64,000 nt of DNA from Kryptolebias marmoratus. Lineage: Eukaryota; Chordata; Actinopteri; Cyprinodontiformes; Rivulidae. The position numbers were made by a program, and so were the translations under genes. Of the stretch, positions 11,617 through 56,287 are shown piece after piece; positions within the stretch are counted from its first letter, which is position 1, and each line of letters starts with the position of its first letter. The stretch is from positions 14,395,816-14,459,815 of the forward strand of contig NC_051430.1 in assembly GCF_001649575.2 (NCBI RefSeq), given 5' to 3'. Below the pieces are notes generated by a model, which did not search any database, was not told where the DNA came from, and saw only the letters and a list, made by a program, of their open reading frames with translations.

Positions 11617-13080
11617 GCCAAAACAAGAATATGATTGGCACATTCCTCTCTCTCTCTCCACAGAGGCAATAAAACTACTCGTTGTAACGCACAGTTTCAT
11701 ACAAGAACTGGAAAGTTGGAAAGCTCATCCCCTTTGTTTGTCTTGTATGGTTCCCCAAAAAGTGGCACATTTTCAGGATAAAGTTCTTTTGTTTGACTAG
11801 TTTTTTTTAATCCTTTGTTCTCAATCATGTATTTTGGGTGGTTCTGTCCAGCTAAATGTAGAACAGAACCGATCAGACCCAGAAACTCACTGCACAGCTG
11901 AAATAAACTGAATTTATTCTTTTACAGTGTTACACAACTTCTAAATCAACTAGAGGTCAAAACAACCTGTAGGCAGAAAACACACATTATGAAAACTGTA
12001 TATATAAAGGTACATACTGTATATGTATGTATTTACAGTAAATAGATTGTTTAAAAAACACATTTTTGCCGTGTTCACTTCTTGTCTCATCACTAAATAA
12101 GTAATGAGTAAAATATATGTACAAATTTTAGGAACATTAACTTCCATCACTGCAAACATACAGAAGTACCAGTAGATGATGCTGACAACTATTTCCTATA
12201 AAGTAGTTGATGAGATGTTTCCGTGTTGAAATATTGCTGTCATTTGTGGCCTGTTAACAGATATTTTGAACATGGAGGGATGCTAACCAGAGGCTTAAAG
12301 ACATTATTCTGACAATTTAGTCCTTAATGTGTTTATTTTAGGGTCATGATTTTACTTTTCAGTGTTTTGACTAAATCGCTGCAGTTTTGCATCTATATGT
12401 TTTTTGATTTATTGGTATTCATCAGACTTACATTTAGCGTCATTTGAAGAGTTTATACAATAAAAATAAACTTGAGAAAATGCATTTTCTGCAGAAATGT
12501 AGGATGAATGCTGAACACTGAGTTGTTAAACCTCAAAGGAGCAGAACTCTAGCTAAAAGCTAAATGTAGCAAAAAGCCAGCTAAAAGTTGCAGAACAATA
12601 TCTGAAAACTAAAAGTAGACTAAGAAGACAAAAACAGAGCAAATATTTGAAGGATTTGAAGAGATCTATGTGCATTCCTATGGGAGAAAATCTGTAGTTA
12701 AAGTTTAATATTTTAAATTAAAAGTACAAAAACTAAAAGTCATAGATCCCAATGAGAGCTGAATGTTTTGATTAATGAAAAGCTAAAACAGTACAGTATG
12801 CAGAAATAGATTGCCAAAAATGTATGAAAAATAACAATATTGTAAATGCAGAATTCACAAACAAAACAAACTAAATATAAAGTAAACTTTGATTATAATG
12901 TTTTTATTACTTTAGATTTGATATAATCTCTGTCCAAACTCTAAAACCTGATGTGACCTAATTCCTAAAACCGTCCTCGGGCTTTGTTTAAAATCTAAAA
13001 TAGTACAATTTGTGGCGTTTTTTTGGCTTAATGATTACCTCGTTTGTTGTTTAAAATTTGACATTAATAGTTAACTGTCA
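11617..13080. other. NFU1 3'UTR and NFU1-GFPT1 intergenic region
   Basis: Contains the NFU1 poly(A) signal AATAAA at 11902-11907, then AT-rich sequence with no ORF that looks coding. Confidence 0.6.
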
Positions 13081-13358
13081 GTAAATATAGGGTTGTCGCT
13101 GTTGCGTGACGTCACTTTGGGGATGTGCTGATCGGCATCAGCAGGATCTAGGCGTTGCTCCGCCCACCGTTCACATCCTGATGCCACGTCAGAACTGCGT
13201 ACGTTGGTAGGCGCAGCCTGACTGACAGGCCGGTCGACCAATCAAAGGGCGCCAGTCGAAGAAGGCGGTTGGCTCGTTGAACTCAGAAGGGGGGCGGGGC
13301 TTATCGACAGACGTACAGTCCGAGCTGAGCAGCTGTATCTGGAAACCGAGCTGTAGAC
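13081..13358 (+). promoter_or_regulatory. GFPT1 promoter / 5'UTR region
   Basis: A CG-rich island in AT-rich surroundings directly before the GFPT1 ATG. Sites read directly: full CRE TGACGTCA at 13107-13114; CCACGTCA at 13184-13191, which is TGACGTGG on the minus strand and matches the unfolded-protein-response element used by XBP1/ATF6; a CCAAT box at 13238-13242; a GC box GGGGCGGGGC at 13291-13300. Published work describes GFPT1 as a direct XBP1s target in mammals, so the UPRE-type site is plausible here. The exact transcription start is not visible. Confidence 0.65.
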
Positions 13359-24883
<11,525 letters not shown>

Positions 24884-26385
24884 ACGGTTCCACTCATCAC
24901 CTGACAGCAGAGTCCTGGCAGACGCACGTTCAAACACTGACTTCAAGGGAGCATCTGTTCGGAGATCAGACGTCTTGTACTCCTTCTATTACAATCTTTT
25001 AGATTGGTTGATATCAATGTTGTGTATTTGTTTTGTTAGTTTTTTTTAGAACCCCCCTGGCCTTCTCATGTTACCGTTAGTGAAGTTTTGTCTGCGGTGG
25101 CAGTGTCTGGGCTGACATAATCTGGGTTTTTTCTTAGGTTTTTAAGCCTGTATCAATTGACACATACCATATGGGTTTATTTACATTCTTGCTCGAAACT
25201 TATGAGCAAGCCCTCCATGATTGTTGTTGCTGATTGGTCTTGAAGGAGAGCTGAATTTAAAAGCTGTTTAATGAGACTTTAAGGCCTTCTGGGCTCATTT
25301 TCTTTCTTAGTGCAATGATTTGTAGGTTTAGTCAAGAGATTCTTTCTTTGGCAGCTAATGATTTAGAGTGTTTTAGTCCACAGTTGAAGTAAAACACAGA
25401 CTTGATTCATTCCAAGCCATAGGTCATCACTTCTTTCTAACTGCAGCTCAGTCATGCATCCTTTTTCATTTTGGATTTCTCCTTCTGGAGAAATGCAGCG
25501 TTCTAGGGGAGTAGCATCATAGCTTAAATCGTAGAAGTGGAGAAAAAAGAAAAAAAAGCTTGAACTTTGTGTAGTTTACAAATTCTTGTATCCGTCTTGC
25601 CATGCTTTTTGTGTACAATCACATTTTGACTTCTGTTGCCTTACAGGGACCTTGTTACTTATCATTTCCTACCTGATATTTAAAGTAATGAATTTAAAGT
25701 GAGGAAAAAGTTACTGAAGTTGCACTTAGTCGCCAGCCCTCACTCTGCCACCATGACTGCTGCCATTGCAATACTGGGACCATTTAGAACTTTTCTTTTT
25801 AATGCATTTTATATTATGTTTCTGCTTTCTTTTTTTATTCCTAAAGTGAATGTTAGCATCATTTAAAATGTCAAACCAAAAATGTCTGCGATGGCTTTGA
25901 CAGTCGTAAACCAAACTGTACAGACTTTATGTTCATCCACAGTCCGTGTTGTAGCCAAACTCCACCGACGGTGGTAGATTGACGTGTGAAGATATTTTAA
26001 AAGCCCAGACAGGGCGCAGACACAGTTACGTAGCACTCTGTCACGCTGTTGTGTTTACCGAAGTAGAAAGTAAGAATCTATCTGTGCCTGTGATGCCAGG
26101 TGTCTTTTCTTGAAAAGCCAAGGAAAAGAAAGACATGCACACAGTTCAGCTGTACAATGAAGTAGAGCCGTTGCTTCTTCTAAAAGAAAAATGTTCATGG
26201 CATGTTTTCGGTTTTAGGGTAATTATTACTTTGCAATCAAGCCTTAACTTGGATTTTAACTTTGTGCATTGTCATAAACAAATGTGAAGGGGGATTGAAA
26301 ACTGGACAATGTTACAGGTACTTTTTATTTTTTGTTACCCATATACTTTAACGCTTTTCTTTGTAATGGAATAAAACAATAAAGA
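24884..26385 (+). other. GFPT1 3'UTR
   Basis: About 1.5 kb after the GFPT1 TAA without another gene. It ends near overlapping poly(A) hexamers AATAAA at about 26370-26375 and 26378-26383, the likely 3' end of the transcript. The extent is inferred from these signals. Confidence 0.6.
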
Positions 26386-26624
26386 ATGGACAGAATCAAA
26401 TCTTAGCACCATCTGTTGGAAGCTGTCGGGTTAGCGGCGCTCAGACACTCAGTAGAAATTATGCAATAAAACATGAAGCACTTTGCTTTTCAAGTCGTCT
26501 CAGGGCGTTTGATGAAACGTTGCAGTGATCTTTAAGAATGCTGTCAAAATATTTCACATTTATTAAGAGCATAAAAAGTTAATGTATAACTGTACAAATA
26601 AGGCACAGAGTTCATGCAAGCTGC

Positions 26625-27293
26625 TCAAATTGGCCACATGCTGCAAGCAACGCCCATCACCTGTAATATAGTCACCAGAGGTCGGATGTATCCCCAGGAG
26701 GCTGTAACGATGGAGACGATGAGCCGGAAGTTCCTGCACAGAGCTGATGGGACTGATAGTGCCATGTGAACGAGGCTAACACAAACACACACCCAAAGAT
26801 GGCAGATTACTGGCAAAACTCGCAGCGCCTCCTGGACCGGCTCCAACCTCCGCACAGCTCTCCTTCGTCCGCGGCAAAACTCGGAGCAGCTGTTCCTCCT
26901 GATGGGCCGTGATGGGAGCCAGGTGGAGCAGCTGGCGCATCCACGCCCGTCCAAGCCCCTTTTAGAGAGGAGCACGCCAGTCAGCTTCAGCCTGAGGAAC
27001 GCATTCAGCTTCAGCATGATCGTGAGGTGAAAAGCGACGCCGCTGGTGAGGACGAGCGCCGTTTTCAGGAGGATTTCGCCGCAGGTGCTCAACACAACAA
27101 AGGCTTCGCACGCGGCCGTGGAGTAAAGGCAGAAAACGGCCACAGCTTTTAACCAGAACAGTCGCCATTCTTCCAGCTTTAGGGTCAGCGTGGGCAGTTT
27201 CTCCTGGAAAAAGAACCTCGCGTGAAGCGTTTCAGGTGACATCCTCTGAGTGACGGCCTGCACGAAGCAAAGCAGCACAGCAGCTTTATTCAA
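26625..27293 (-). CDS. Unrecognised hydrophobic ORF (222 aa), possible membrane protein or decayed gene
   Basis: A 222-codon open frame, long for this AT-rich region, with GC-rich third positions. I do not recognise it. Residues about 49-95 are hydrophobic (WLKAVAVFCLYSTAACEAF, EILLKTALVLTSGVAFHLTI), suggesting two membrane segments. A second hydrophobic block ends the frame (NFRLIVSIVTASWGYIRPLV...MWPI). The middle (GLDGRGCASCSTWLPSRPIR) reads poorly; another frame there gives a more protein-like MRQLLHLAPITAHQEEQLL. Two GTGCAG acceptors could open exons at 27257 and 26733, so this may be the 3' end of a spliced gene rather than one exon, or a pseudogene with a frameshift. No upstream exon was found on this strand up to ANTXR1. 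Confidence 0.35.
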   Translation of the reverse strand: MNKAAVLLCFVQAVTQRMSPETLHARFFFQEKLPTLTLKLEEWRLFWLKAVAVFCLYSTAACEAFVVLSTCGEILLKTALVLTSGVAFHLTIMLKLNAFLRLKLTGVLLSKRGLDGRGCASCSTWLPSRPIRRNSCSEFCRGRRRAVRRLEPVQEALRVLPVICHLWVCVCVSLVHMALSVPSALCRNFRLIVSIVTASWGYIRPLVTILQVMGVACSMWPI

Positions 27294-30200
27294 GCTGAGT
27301 AACTGGGGCCAGGTGGCGTTGCCTCTCTCACCTTAATTAACAAGGAATGTGCTTTTTTCAAGGAAAGTGTAGGTTGTTTTTAAAAGAATGCTCGTTCTGT
27401 CGAAAGACAAAGTCAACAATAGATCATTATGCAGCTGAATATAATAAGAGTGAGTCACGCGTCTCCAACATAAATAATATTCTAAATATTGAAGCATCTG
27501 CCCTCCGAAGGAAACATTTCCAATTAGCAAGCTTGATCTCAAAGCATCTATAGAGCAAAAAAGAAATTCTAAACATTCTCTTAAATTGAGTGCAGACAGA
27601 CAAACCCTGGTAACAATTTAACAGATCTGTGTGAATTTTCAGTTATGTTAGAGCACAACCCACACATAAACTTGCCTGTCGTTTATTAGCTGGGGGAGGG
27701 AGAAAAAAAGCGCATTTGCCATAAACTGTGACATCTGCGCTGACATGTGGGAACGAAATGAGGTAAGAGTCTGAGTTTAGTTTGACATGGGATAGCTGCT
27801 ATAACATGGCCAGTGGTAATGTGTCCTCAAACATGATCAAGCTCAAATATAAAAATAAATAAATAAAGGTTTTAACTGTCTTCCACTAGTCTTCTAATCT
27901 GTCGTTAAAATATATCATAAACAATCTGCACCAGCATGTCCACATTTCCTAAAAGTTAGATAGTCTAATATTTTCCATGAAGGATCATTTCATTCCAGGA
28001 TGTGATGATAATGCAACATATCAACATCTGGAGTTCGTTAGTCGTGCCCTGCATAGGGAGAAATTTAGGGTTTGTTTTTTTTTCTTCCTTTTGCAAATAT
28101 CTTCTTTCTACTCCTCGATCCCTGTGCCAGCATCAATCCTCTCTAACAGTTGTTATAAAATAAGATAAAATAAAATAGAGCCGGTGTGCACTCAGTTGGA
28201 GGGAGGATGCACGGTCTTGTTAAGTCCTAACATTTTTTTATTTTTAAATAAAAAACATGTGGAAGAGTCTGAAAAAACGGAGGAGGATAGTTGATATTGA
28301 CTCAAAGATCAAATCTAAAGTCTCTGCAGGTTTTTCCTCAGTGCTTTAATAACAGATGACTGAAGAAAAAATTCAAGGTTGTTTTTTTTTTATCTGCATC
28401 TTAGACTTTTTCCCTCTTCCCTCTTACAGCTGCAGTAGTTTTGACCTCGAATTCTGCTTTGTTTTCCTGCAAAAGTGTTCAGTGTTTTATACTACTGAGT
28501 GGCCCGTGAATCATCTTTTACTTTGTTTTTAATAAATGAAACATTACTTGGTTGATATTTTCTTGGTTTGGCAGAGATGAAACTGTTGTGTTAAAGGAAC
28601 CTGACTCTGATTTGGTTCCTAACTCAGACCGGTTCATTATTTACATAAATCAAAGCTGTGGGAGGGACAGTAAGATGGTATCCAGACATTATCCCCAAAT
28701 TCTGAAATGACATCCTCGTCCTCTCGTCCTAATCCAGCTCATTTTTTTTTTGTTTGTTTTCTGACAGCTGTAAGTGCAGTCAGGTTGTTGAGTTTTTAGT
28801 TTTAACAATAGGGTTATATGGTTATAAAAAGCTTTGGTTTACTCTTAATGACTGTCCTTGTAACTTTAAGATCCAGTTTTCCTATAGCAAATAAAAGCCC
28901 TGACACAGCAAGTGTATCTAAAAACGGTCTGCAGTGATGTTCAAATCATTTGAATTTCATGGTTTGTTTTGTTTTTCATTTTGAATTTCATGCTTTCAGC
29001 AAAAATAAAACAACAAAAAAAAAGCAACAAAACCATTGTAATGCTTAAAAAACATAAAATGAATGAATACAAAGTAAAAAAGTTGGCAGAACAGTTCATA
29101 ACTAATTAGGAGCATGAGTGACTTTATTTAAAAAAAAAAAAAAAATTTAATCCAAAACTAATCTCAGAGAGGCGTTCAGAAGTAAAGATTGTGACTCATG
29201 AAGGTGTTTACCACTCTGCGCAGGCAATAATTTAAAAACAACTTTTCTTTACACAACATAGGGAGTAGTTTTTAGGTTTTAAAACCTGTGACAAATAGAA
29301 CTGGGAGATTCCAACAACCTGCCTAAATCATCATCCACAGGCAGTCCAAGATTCAACTAGATGTGTAAATCCACAGCTTAACTTATCACAAGACCTCCTA
29401 ACAGACCCTGCACAAATTAAAACCACCTGACAAGCGCACATGCACATAAAAAGTGCATCTTTTGCCTCAACGTATAGGCAGGAGCTTAAACTTTGTTACA
29501 GTGCCCGAGTAATAATCCAGCTCCTGAGTTGATGAAAGGGTGAATTGATAACTGTGAAAGTGGAACAATATCCAAGTGTTGTGAAGCAACTTGGGCTTTT
29601 TTTTTCTTCTTTCTGTCAAACAATTTCCTGCACATAGTACATATTACAACAGCATGGCTCCATCACTCCCTAAACTGTCCTGCCTGCAGTACAGACCGGT
29701 CACATACTGTAGATATTTACACATTCTAAATTAAACAAAACAAACCAAAATAAGGATTAGGCACTGAGCTGATGGGCAGCTGAAATCGTGTGCACATCAA
29801 GAAATGTTAAACTGTCCTGTTCTTCTTATAGAAATAAAAATTATTTTAAAAAAACCTTCTGCTACAACTTATTTTAATGTTTTGCTGAAATCTAATTTTA
29901 AAAATTGGAACATTTTTATACAACAAGCTTGTTTTATGTTCATATATGTTGTCTTTAAACTCCATTTCAATATAGGGTTCAACCTACTTGTGCAAACCAT
30001 TCTGTTCTACTTGATTTTTAGCAAAGGTTTTTTTTTAATAAAAAAAGAGAGAGAGACCTACCAACAGTACGAATACAACTTAAACAAAAAAAAAAAGAGT
30101 CCATTTATGTTATATAAATCAAGTGATGTACAAGTGTAGGAAAGGTTTGTTAAAATTTCAAACCTGACTTTGGGACTGTGGCATGCAGTTGCTTAAAACT

Positions 30201-30684
30201 CAAGCTTTCAAAAAGGAAGGATTGTCTAGTTTCCTTTAAACCTGCTGTCAGTGTCAGAAACCTGCCAACAAACACCCCTGTACTTCAGTGTCGTGACCGC
30301 CGAGGACTTGCTTTGCTCCTTCAGGGTCGATGGGGCCGAAGCCTTCATACAAGCTGTTGCTTCTCTGGTCTTGGTCTGTCCAAACATGTGTTCATGGAGG
30401 GGGTCACAGGAGTCTGCTGAAACCTCTGAGGACCACTGACACAAATGTTTTGGAGTCTTTCTGCATGAGCTCATTCATATGGATTGTCTGCAGAGTGAAA
30501 TTCAAGCATCTGAGTAATTGCACATTTGGGCTAGATGTGTACAAAAGTCTCTGTAGACAAATAGCTGGATGGGGGTCCACGGCGCTTCAGAAAGCAGAGA
30601 CCCTCAGGAAGGCACGACATGTCTTTCCAAACACAGCCAGCATTAGCTGGGAGCGTCATCGGTTTAGCGCCACGCTCCTGTCGC
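27294..30684. other. Intergenic region / ANTXR1 3'UTR
   Basis: AT-rich sequence between the 26.6-27.3 kb ORF and the ANTXR1 stop. The part near 30.6 kb is presumably ANTXR1 3'UTR. Several minus-strand AATAAA motifs exist and I cannot choose among them. No gene is seen. Confidence 0.55.
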
Positions 30685-51282
<20,598 letters not shown>

Positions 51283-52259
51283 TATCCCACATGCAGAAGA
51301 CCTCAGGATGATCGTTCAACGAAGACAGCCACTTTGAGTTCAAAAAGGGAAGGTTATCTTCCATGCAAATTCGTCTGTCAGTCCTCTGCAGATGTTTCCA
51401 GTGGGGAAAAAGATTAGAAAGCTCCTCTCTGTGGGAGAGCTCTGAGAGTTTCTGAGAGTTTGGAGAGGAGGGGTGAGACAAAGCAGGAGAGATGATGATT
51501 GCACCCTCTCACCTCCAGGTCCAACAGAGTGCAGATGGACAAGAGGAGGTCCAGAACCTCCGTCTGATGCAGCCTTTGGTTTGTGTCAAGACCCCGAACG
51601 TGTCTGCAATACTTTTTCCTGCGTTTCCTCTCTTTCTCTCTTGTCTCTGAGTGGGAACAACGATGAAGACAATACTGTAAAAAAAAAAAAAAAAAACACA
51701 AGAATTTTCTGACTCGTCCTGCCACCTAGTGGTGATGCAAGGCTGCTTATAAGCGGACTGCAGTGACCTGTGTGTTTGAGTACTGTAGACGATAACATTT
51801 GTGAATGTTAAGTAACTGCTTGTGTGATGAAACTGGACTACAACTGCAGGAGATTGGAAACACGATACAACTAAAACACAACACATTTCTTTTGTTCCTG
51901 CATTTCACCAAAAATCTGCTCCTGCAGGAAACACATACAGGAGAGAATTACAGCCATATGAGATCCTTCTGTTTGTACAGTAAGTAAAAAAAGTAACAAT
52001 GAGTATGTAATTGTCCCCAAATGTTGTTTTATCTGAAGCATGTGTGTATTATATAGCTCAAATCCCATAAAACTGTTGTTACATAACAGATATGTTAAAG
52101 CAAGCAGATCTCTTTATATTGTGATGCTGTTTAGTTCCAGCTTTAAACATAACATTAAATTTCTGATTTATGTTGAAATCCATTATGTAACCCTTAGGTT
52201 GTTTCTCCTCTTTTAGGTTTCTGCTAAAAAGATAAAAATAAAAAAATAAATCATTTTTA

Positions 52260-52460
52260 AAAATGCCAATGACCCTAAACATACATCTACATCAACAAAC
52301 AATGGCTCCACCAGGAGAAAACTAAAGATTTGAAAGGTCCTAGCCAGAGTCTTGATAGGAACTTTGTGTGGTGACATAAGGAGCGCTGTGCACATGAGAT
52401 ATCCTCACAATCAGACAAATTGTGAGTACTTTTGCAAGAATGAGTGGGTAAATATGATCA
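52260..52460 (+). mobile_element. Tc1-like transposase fragment
   Basis: CCAATGACCCTAAACATACA encodes NDPKHT, the catalytic-region motif of Tc1 transposases, followed by degraded sequence resembling the element's 3' part. Confidence 0.6.
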
Positions 52461-53189
52461 GGTCAAGGCGTAGCCTGCTGTAGACTGCATCCCTAAAAAA
52501 ACTGAAAACTGCAATTAAATCATTCAGTTTTTACATCAAAACACTTGGCATTTTAACAGGGAGTTAGACTTTTTTATACCCATTGTACAATTTCACACAG
52601 GATGTCAATGTTTATAACTTTAATCAAATAAATCATCCAGTTTCTTGCTGTAGTTCATCCCATTTCTGCTTAAATGTGCACGCTTTAGGGTGTTATCTAA
52701 ATAACTCCCACCAAAATAAAAATTGGTGTTGAAAAATTAAATCTGAAAAAAATATCTCTTTAAAAAGAAAACTTTGAAAGACTAAAACTGAAAAGCATGC
52801 AGTTTCACAGTCTGAAGCAAAGGTCTGGAGCAGTCAGTTCCCTTTAAAAGTCACAAAAGCCAAGTTATTTAAGTGCACCTGTTAGTAATCTAAGTTTTTC
52901 ATGATTTCAATTCCCAGTTACTGCTGGGAACGGACCCACGGTCTGAAACATCACTGAGCAATATGGCCAGGCAGTTCTCTGAACACGCCAGGACGCAGTT
53001 AAATGCAGATTAGGGTTGATTTTTAAAAGAAAATCAGGTATTTATTCTATTATGTCTAATTGGAAATAAAATAAAACCACAGAAAAACCTGCCAGGAAAG
53101 AGCAGATCAAAACTCACAGTCCTGGCAAAAAATTTTGGCATTTAAAAAGGACCAAAAAGTGGATTAACTAAGCTGAACTAACAGATCAT

Positions 53190-53290
53190 CAAAGGTGTTT
53201 GGAGTCTTTCCAAATCTATGGAACAAGACACTTTGGTCAGATCAGACTAAAACTGAAATCACCATCATGTAGAACAAACCCACAGGACCG
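53190..53290 (+). mobile_element. Tc1-like transposase fragment
   Basis: ACACTTTGGTCAGATCAGAC reads TLWSDQT, a decayed form of the LWSDETK block of Tc1 transposases. It lies downstream of the NDPKHT scrap on the same strand, which is the wrong order for one element, so these are separate remnants. Confidence 0.5.
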
Positions 53291-55216
53291 TCCACTGAGC
53301 CTGAGAAACTGGAAACTGAAAAAATAACATTCATATTACTGAAGAAAAGCTGATTCAGTCTTAGGGAGAACTGAAGCGGAAGTCAAAAACAAATGTGCTA
53401 CTTAAATAATGTTAAAACCAAAAAAAAAAATTGTTTTCAACATCAAGTTTTTAGGTTACAAAACAGGAAAAGGGCCAAAAAGCAGGAATACTTTCACAAG
53501 TTGCTACTGTAAAAGAGACAAAAATCAAAAAAAAAAAAAAATTATGGCACACAGAACAAGATTTTTTTTTGTATAATGCTAGAATTAAATATCAAATTAA
53601 AACATGTTTCCCAATAAAAAAAACAAACATATTTGCTAGGAATTAATTATTTGAATAAAACTGAAATCGTATTCAGCACGACAGTACAAGTTTCCAGAAA
53701 ATAAAACTTTAAATCCAGAGACGTGGGCTGGAAAGGGATCTACTCCAACACAAGAGAAACAGCTGACTAATAGCACAATTCCAGCTAACTCAGCTGCTGA
53801 ACTGTGAGAAGTCTGACAAGGATTTTTGTTTATTTTTCAGCCGATTGTTGCTGCCGGTGAACCAAACTTCCAGTGAAGTCTTGTTCCTGCCAGAGAGCTG
53901 GATGAACTCCTAATGACACGGAGAAAATGCTGCTCGGTTTCTGATGACTCTCAGCTCGCGCCCCAGGTTTTTCCCATCTGCTGGCTTTAAATCGGCACAT
54001 GTGTGTCAAACATCCACGAGAACTGTTGTTCTTTTTGATCCAACACGTTAATTTGGACCTGAAAAGTCTGAGATGGGGTTTTATAACGAGCGTCATGTGG
54101 ATGTGATCTGCTAAAAGTGGGAAAAGAAAAACTGCAAAGAAAGTTTGATATATTTTATCACCATATTAGACTAAAAGCTGCAGATGTGACTTCTTTCTGC
54201 AATGTTAAAGGAATTTTTGTACAAATGTTTTCACTTATATAATGTGTTTGAAGCTTGGCCCACTGTGTTATTTGCCTTTCAAGTAAATAAAGGCCAAACT
54301 GAAAGCTCCATCACATCTTCCTTATCCTAGATCACCACAGTCTACTTTTAAGTGGGCTTAAAATCTTCTTTTTTGATCAGTCTTATAGCTCAGGTTGGGT
54401 TGGATTATCCTGACCTATCCCTTTAGTTATGCTGCTAAAGGCTTACAGGGAGGACATACTGAGCACATGTTCTCTCTCTGCTGTCTTTGCTCTCATGCAT
54501 GTATTAGCAGTTATTGTTGTTATGAACTTTGCTTTTGGTGTTTGTCTGTTTCCTGTCCTCTCAACCCCCAAATGCTCTTTAATTGAATCATAAATCAAAG
54601 GGAAAGTTTTAATTACACTGAAGTGAAGATTCAGCGCCACGAGCTGGCTTATGTTGAAAGACAACCTTTTACTAATTGACTCGAGCCAATAATTGCTGAT
54701 AGTTTCAGGTTGTTACATTAATCTTTGCATTTTCCATTAACTAGGATTATCCTAAAAAGTAAGTGACAAAGCCATGGTTCTGGCTAAAGTTGTAAAAAGT
54801 TATGACTTGGAACTTTTTACTGTGAGCTTGGCAAACCTTTATGCTCATTTCCTGTTTTTATTGTTTAATTTTAATTAATCAAGCAAGAATCTTGCACAAA
54901 AATGTATTTTTTTTTAAATGGAACGAATGTTTCTTTTTTACCTCCTTTTGCAGACAAATGGATTTTCAACTCACTGTACAGTGCAGTAGACATTTGTTCA
55001 GCGCACGACTGCATGTGGAAAACTGACCTTTGAAATTTGGAAAGTCATCCAAAGTAAACAGAACATTTACTAGAACATGACATTCAAACAAACATTTTAT
55101 CTGTCTCCTTCAAATATAGAAACAAAAAAAACATTTTATGGAAAGAACATTTTTAATGGATTCATGCTGGTATGGACATGAATTTTTATTTCCGACCATA
55201 TCTGACATCAAAGCCA

Positions 55217-56287
55217 TCATTTTCCTACAGCACCTAAAATCGGACACTCCACAGACGGGTCGTCCTTCTTGTGCACGATGTACTTGCAGGCCACCGAGTC
55301 AAACACTGACACGCAGTCTTTGGGGTAATTTGTTGGAGTGACATACCTGCAGTCACACAGTAAACACATATATTTTTGTAAATTGATAGCTTTTTGAGTG
55401 TTTTTTTTTTATCTTGAATAGAAATACAGTGACACATACCCAGCGCAACATCTAGAACAACTGCAATCCATACAAGCACTGTTTCTCCATTTGGACCCAA
55501 CTTGATGCCATGTCTTATCTACGTCATCCTGACAAAAGGCCTGATGTTCTGTAGGTCGTACAGAAAAAGACAAAACACTGCTATAATGTGGTCTGTTGAA
55601 ATATTTACAACAAGAAAATAATAATGTGCATGGATGAACAACATAAATATTCTGTGGAGTGAGTCTTTTCTTTTACCAGACCTGGCACATGCTTTGCAAA
55701 ACACTGAGCATTTGAAGACGACACCAGGACACAGAGCAGCAAAGCCAAAGACAGATATTTCTTTAGAAAAAACAATAACAAACAGTGTAGTTTATTCAAT
55801 AATTGAATCCGAAAAATTATGAACAAAAAAGATTATTATTTAACATAAGATTAGATATGAGGTTGGGAATAAAGACACTAAAGACAACGGTGTATGCACA
55901 AACACCATAAACCAGGGGTGGCCAACCCTGGTCCTCGAGGACTAATATTCTGCATGTTTTACTTGTTTTCCTGCTCCAACACACCTGATTCAGTGGTTAA
56001 ATTACCTCTTCATGTTCTACAGAACCCTGTAACTCACCCATTGATACAAATCAGGTGCAGGTTGGAGCTGGGAGACAGGTAATCCTGGCCCTCGAGGACC
56101 AGGATTGGCCACCCCTGTCATAAATATTCAATACAGTAGAAGTACTTTGCAAAAAATAAAGCAACACAGTTTCACGACTGTTTTCCTGTGAACATCACTC
56201 TTTCAAAAAAAAACCTTTAATTTGCCTTCATCCTATCAATAAGAAAAGCCAACAAACTAATGTCATTTCTTATTTAAAACTTACCAT
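55217..56287 (-). CDS. msmb: Beta-microseminoprotein-like secreted protein, copy B
   Basis: A small secreted cysteine-rich protein of the beta-microseminoprotein (PSP94) family; its role in fish is not established. Exons in transcript order: 56285..56287 (ATG only), 55682..55760, 55440..55548, 55217..55346. They sum to 321 nt, 106 residues. The signal peptide is KYLSLALLLCVLVSSSNA; the mature protein starts near QCF. Ten mature cysteines match the family's usual ten, including the CxxCxCxxCC cluster and ACKYIVHKKDDPSVEC. The frame requires the donor CCAG|GTCTGG; the donor used by copy A (G|GTAAAA, 5 bases on) would shift the frame to an early stop. It is more basic than copy A (Asp to Lys, Asn to Lys, Gln to Arg). 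Confidence 0.88.
55913..56117 (-). mobile_element. hAT-type foldback MITE, copy 3 (205 bp)
   Basis: Ends CAGGGGTGGCC and GGCCACCCCTG, flanked by CCATAAAC (55905-55912) and TCATAAAT (56118-56125), 6 of 8 matching. The interior is reversed relative to copies 1 and 2. It lies inside intron 1 of microseminoprotein copy B and is absent from copy A. Confidence 0.88.

Larger units (their letters stand above)
51283..55216. other. ANTXR1 5' flank and intergenic region
   Basis: The ANTXR1 promoter should lie just above 51283 but no clear core motif is visible. Two old Tc1-like scraps occur (about 52265-52460 and 53190-53290). The 88-codon minus-strand ORF at 53830-54096 has no recognisable domain and is not called. 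Confidence 0.6.

Noticed and set aside
53830..54096. 88-codon minus-strand ORF
   Set aside because: No signal peptide, domain or splice context; sequence looks non-coding.
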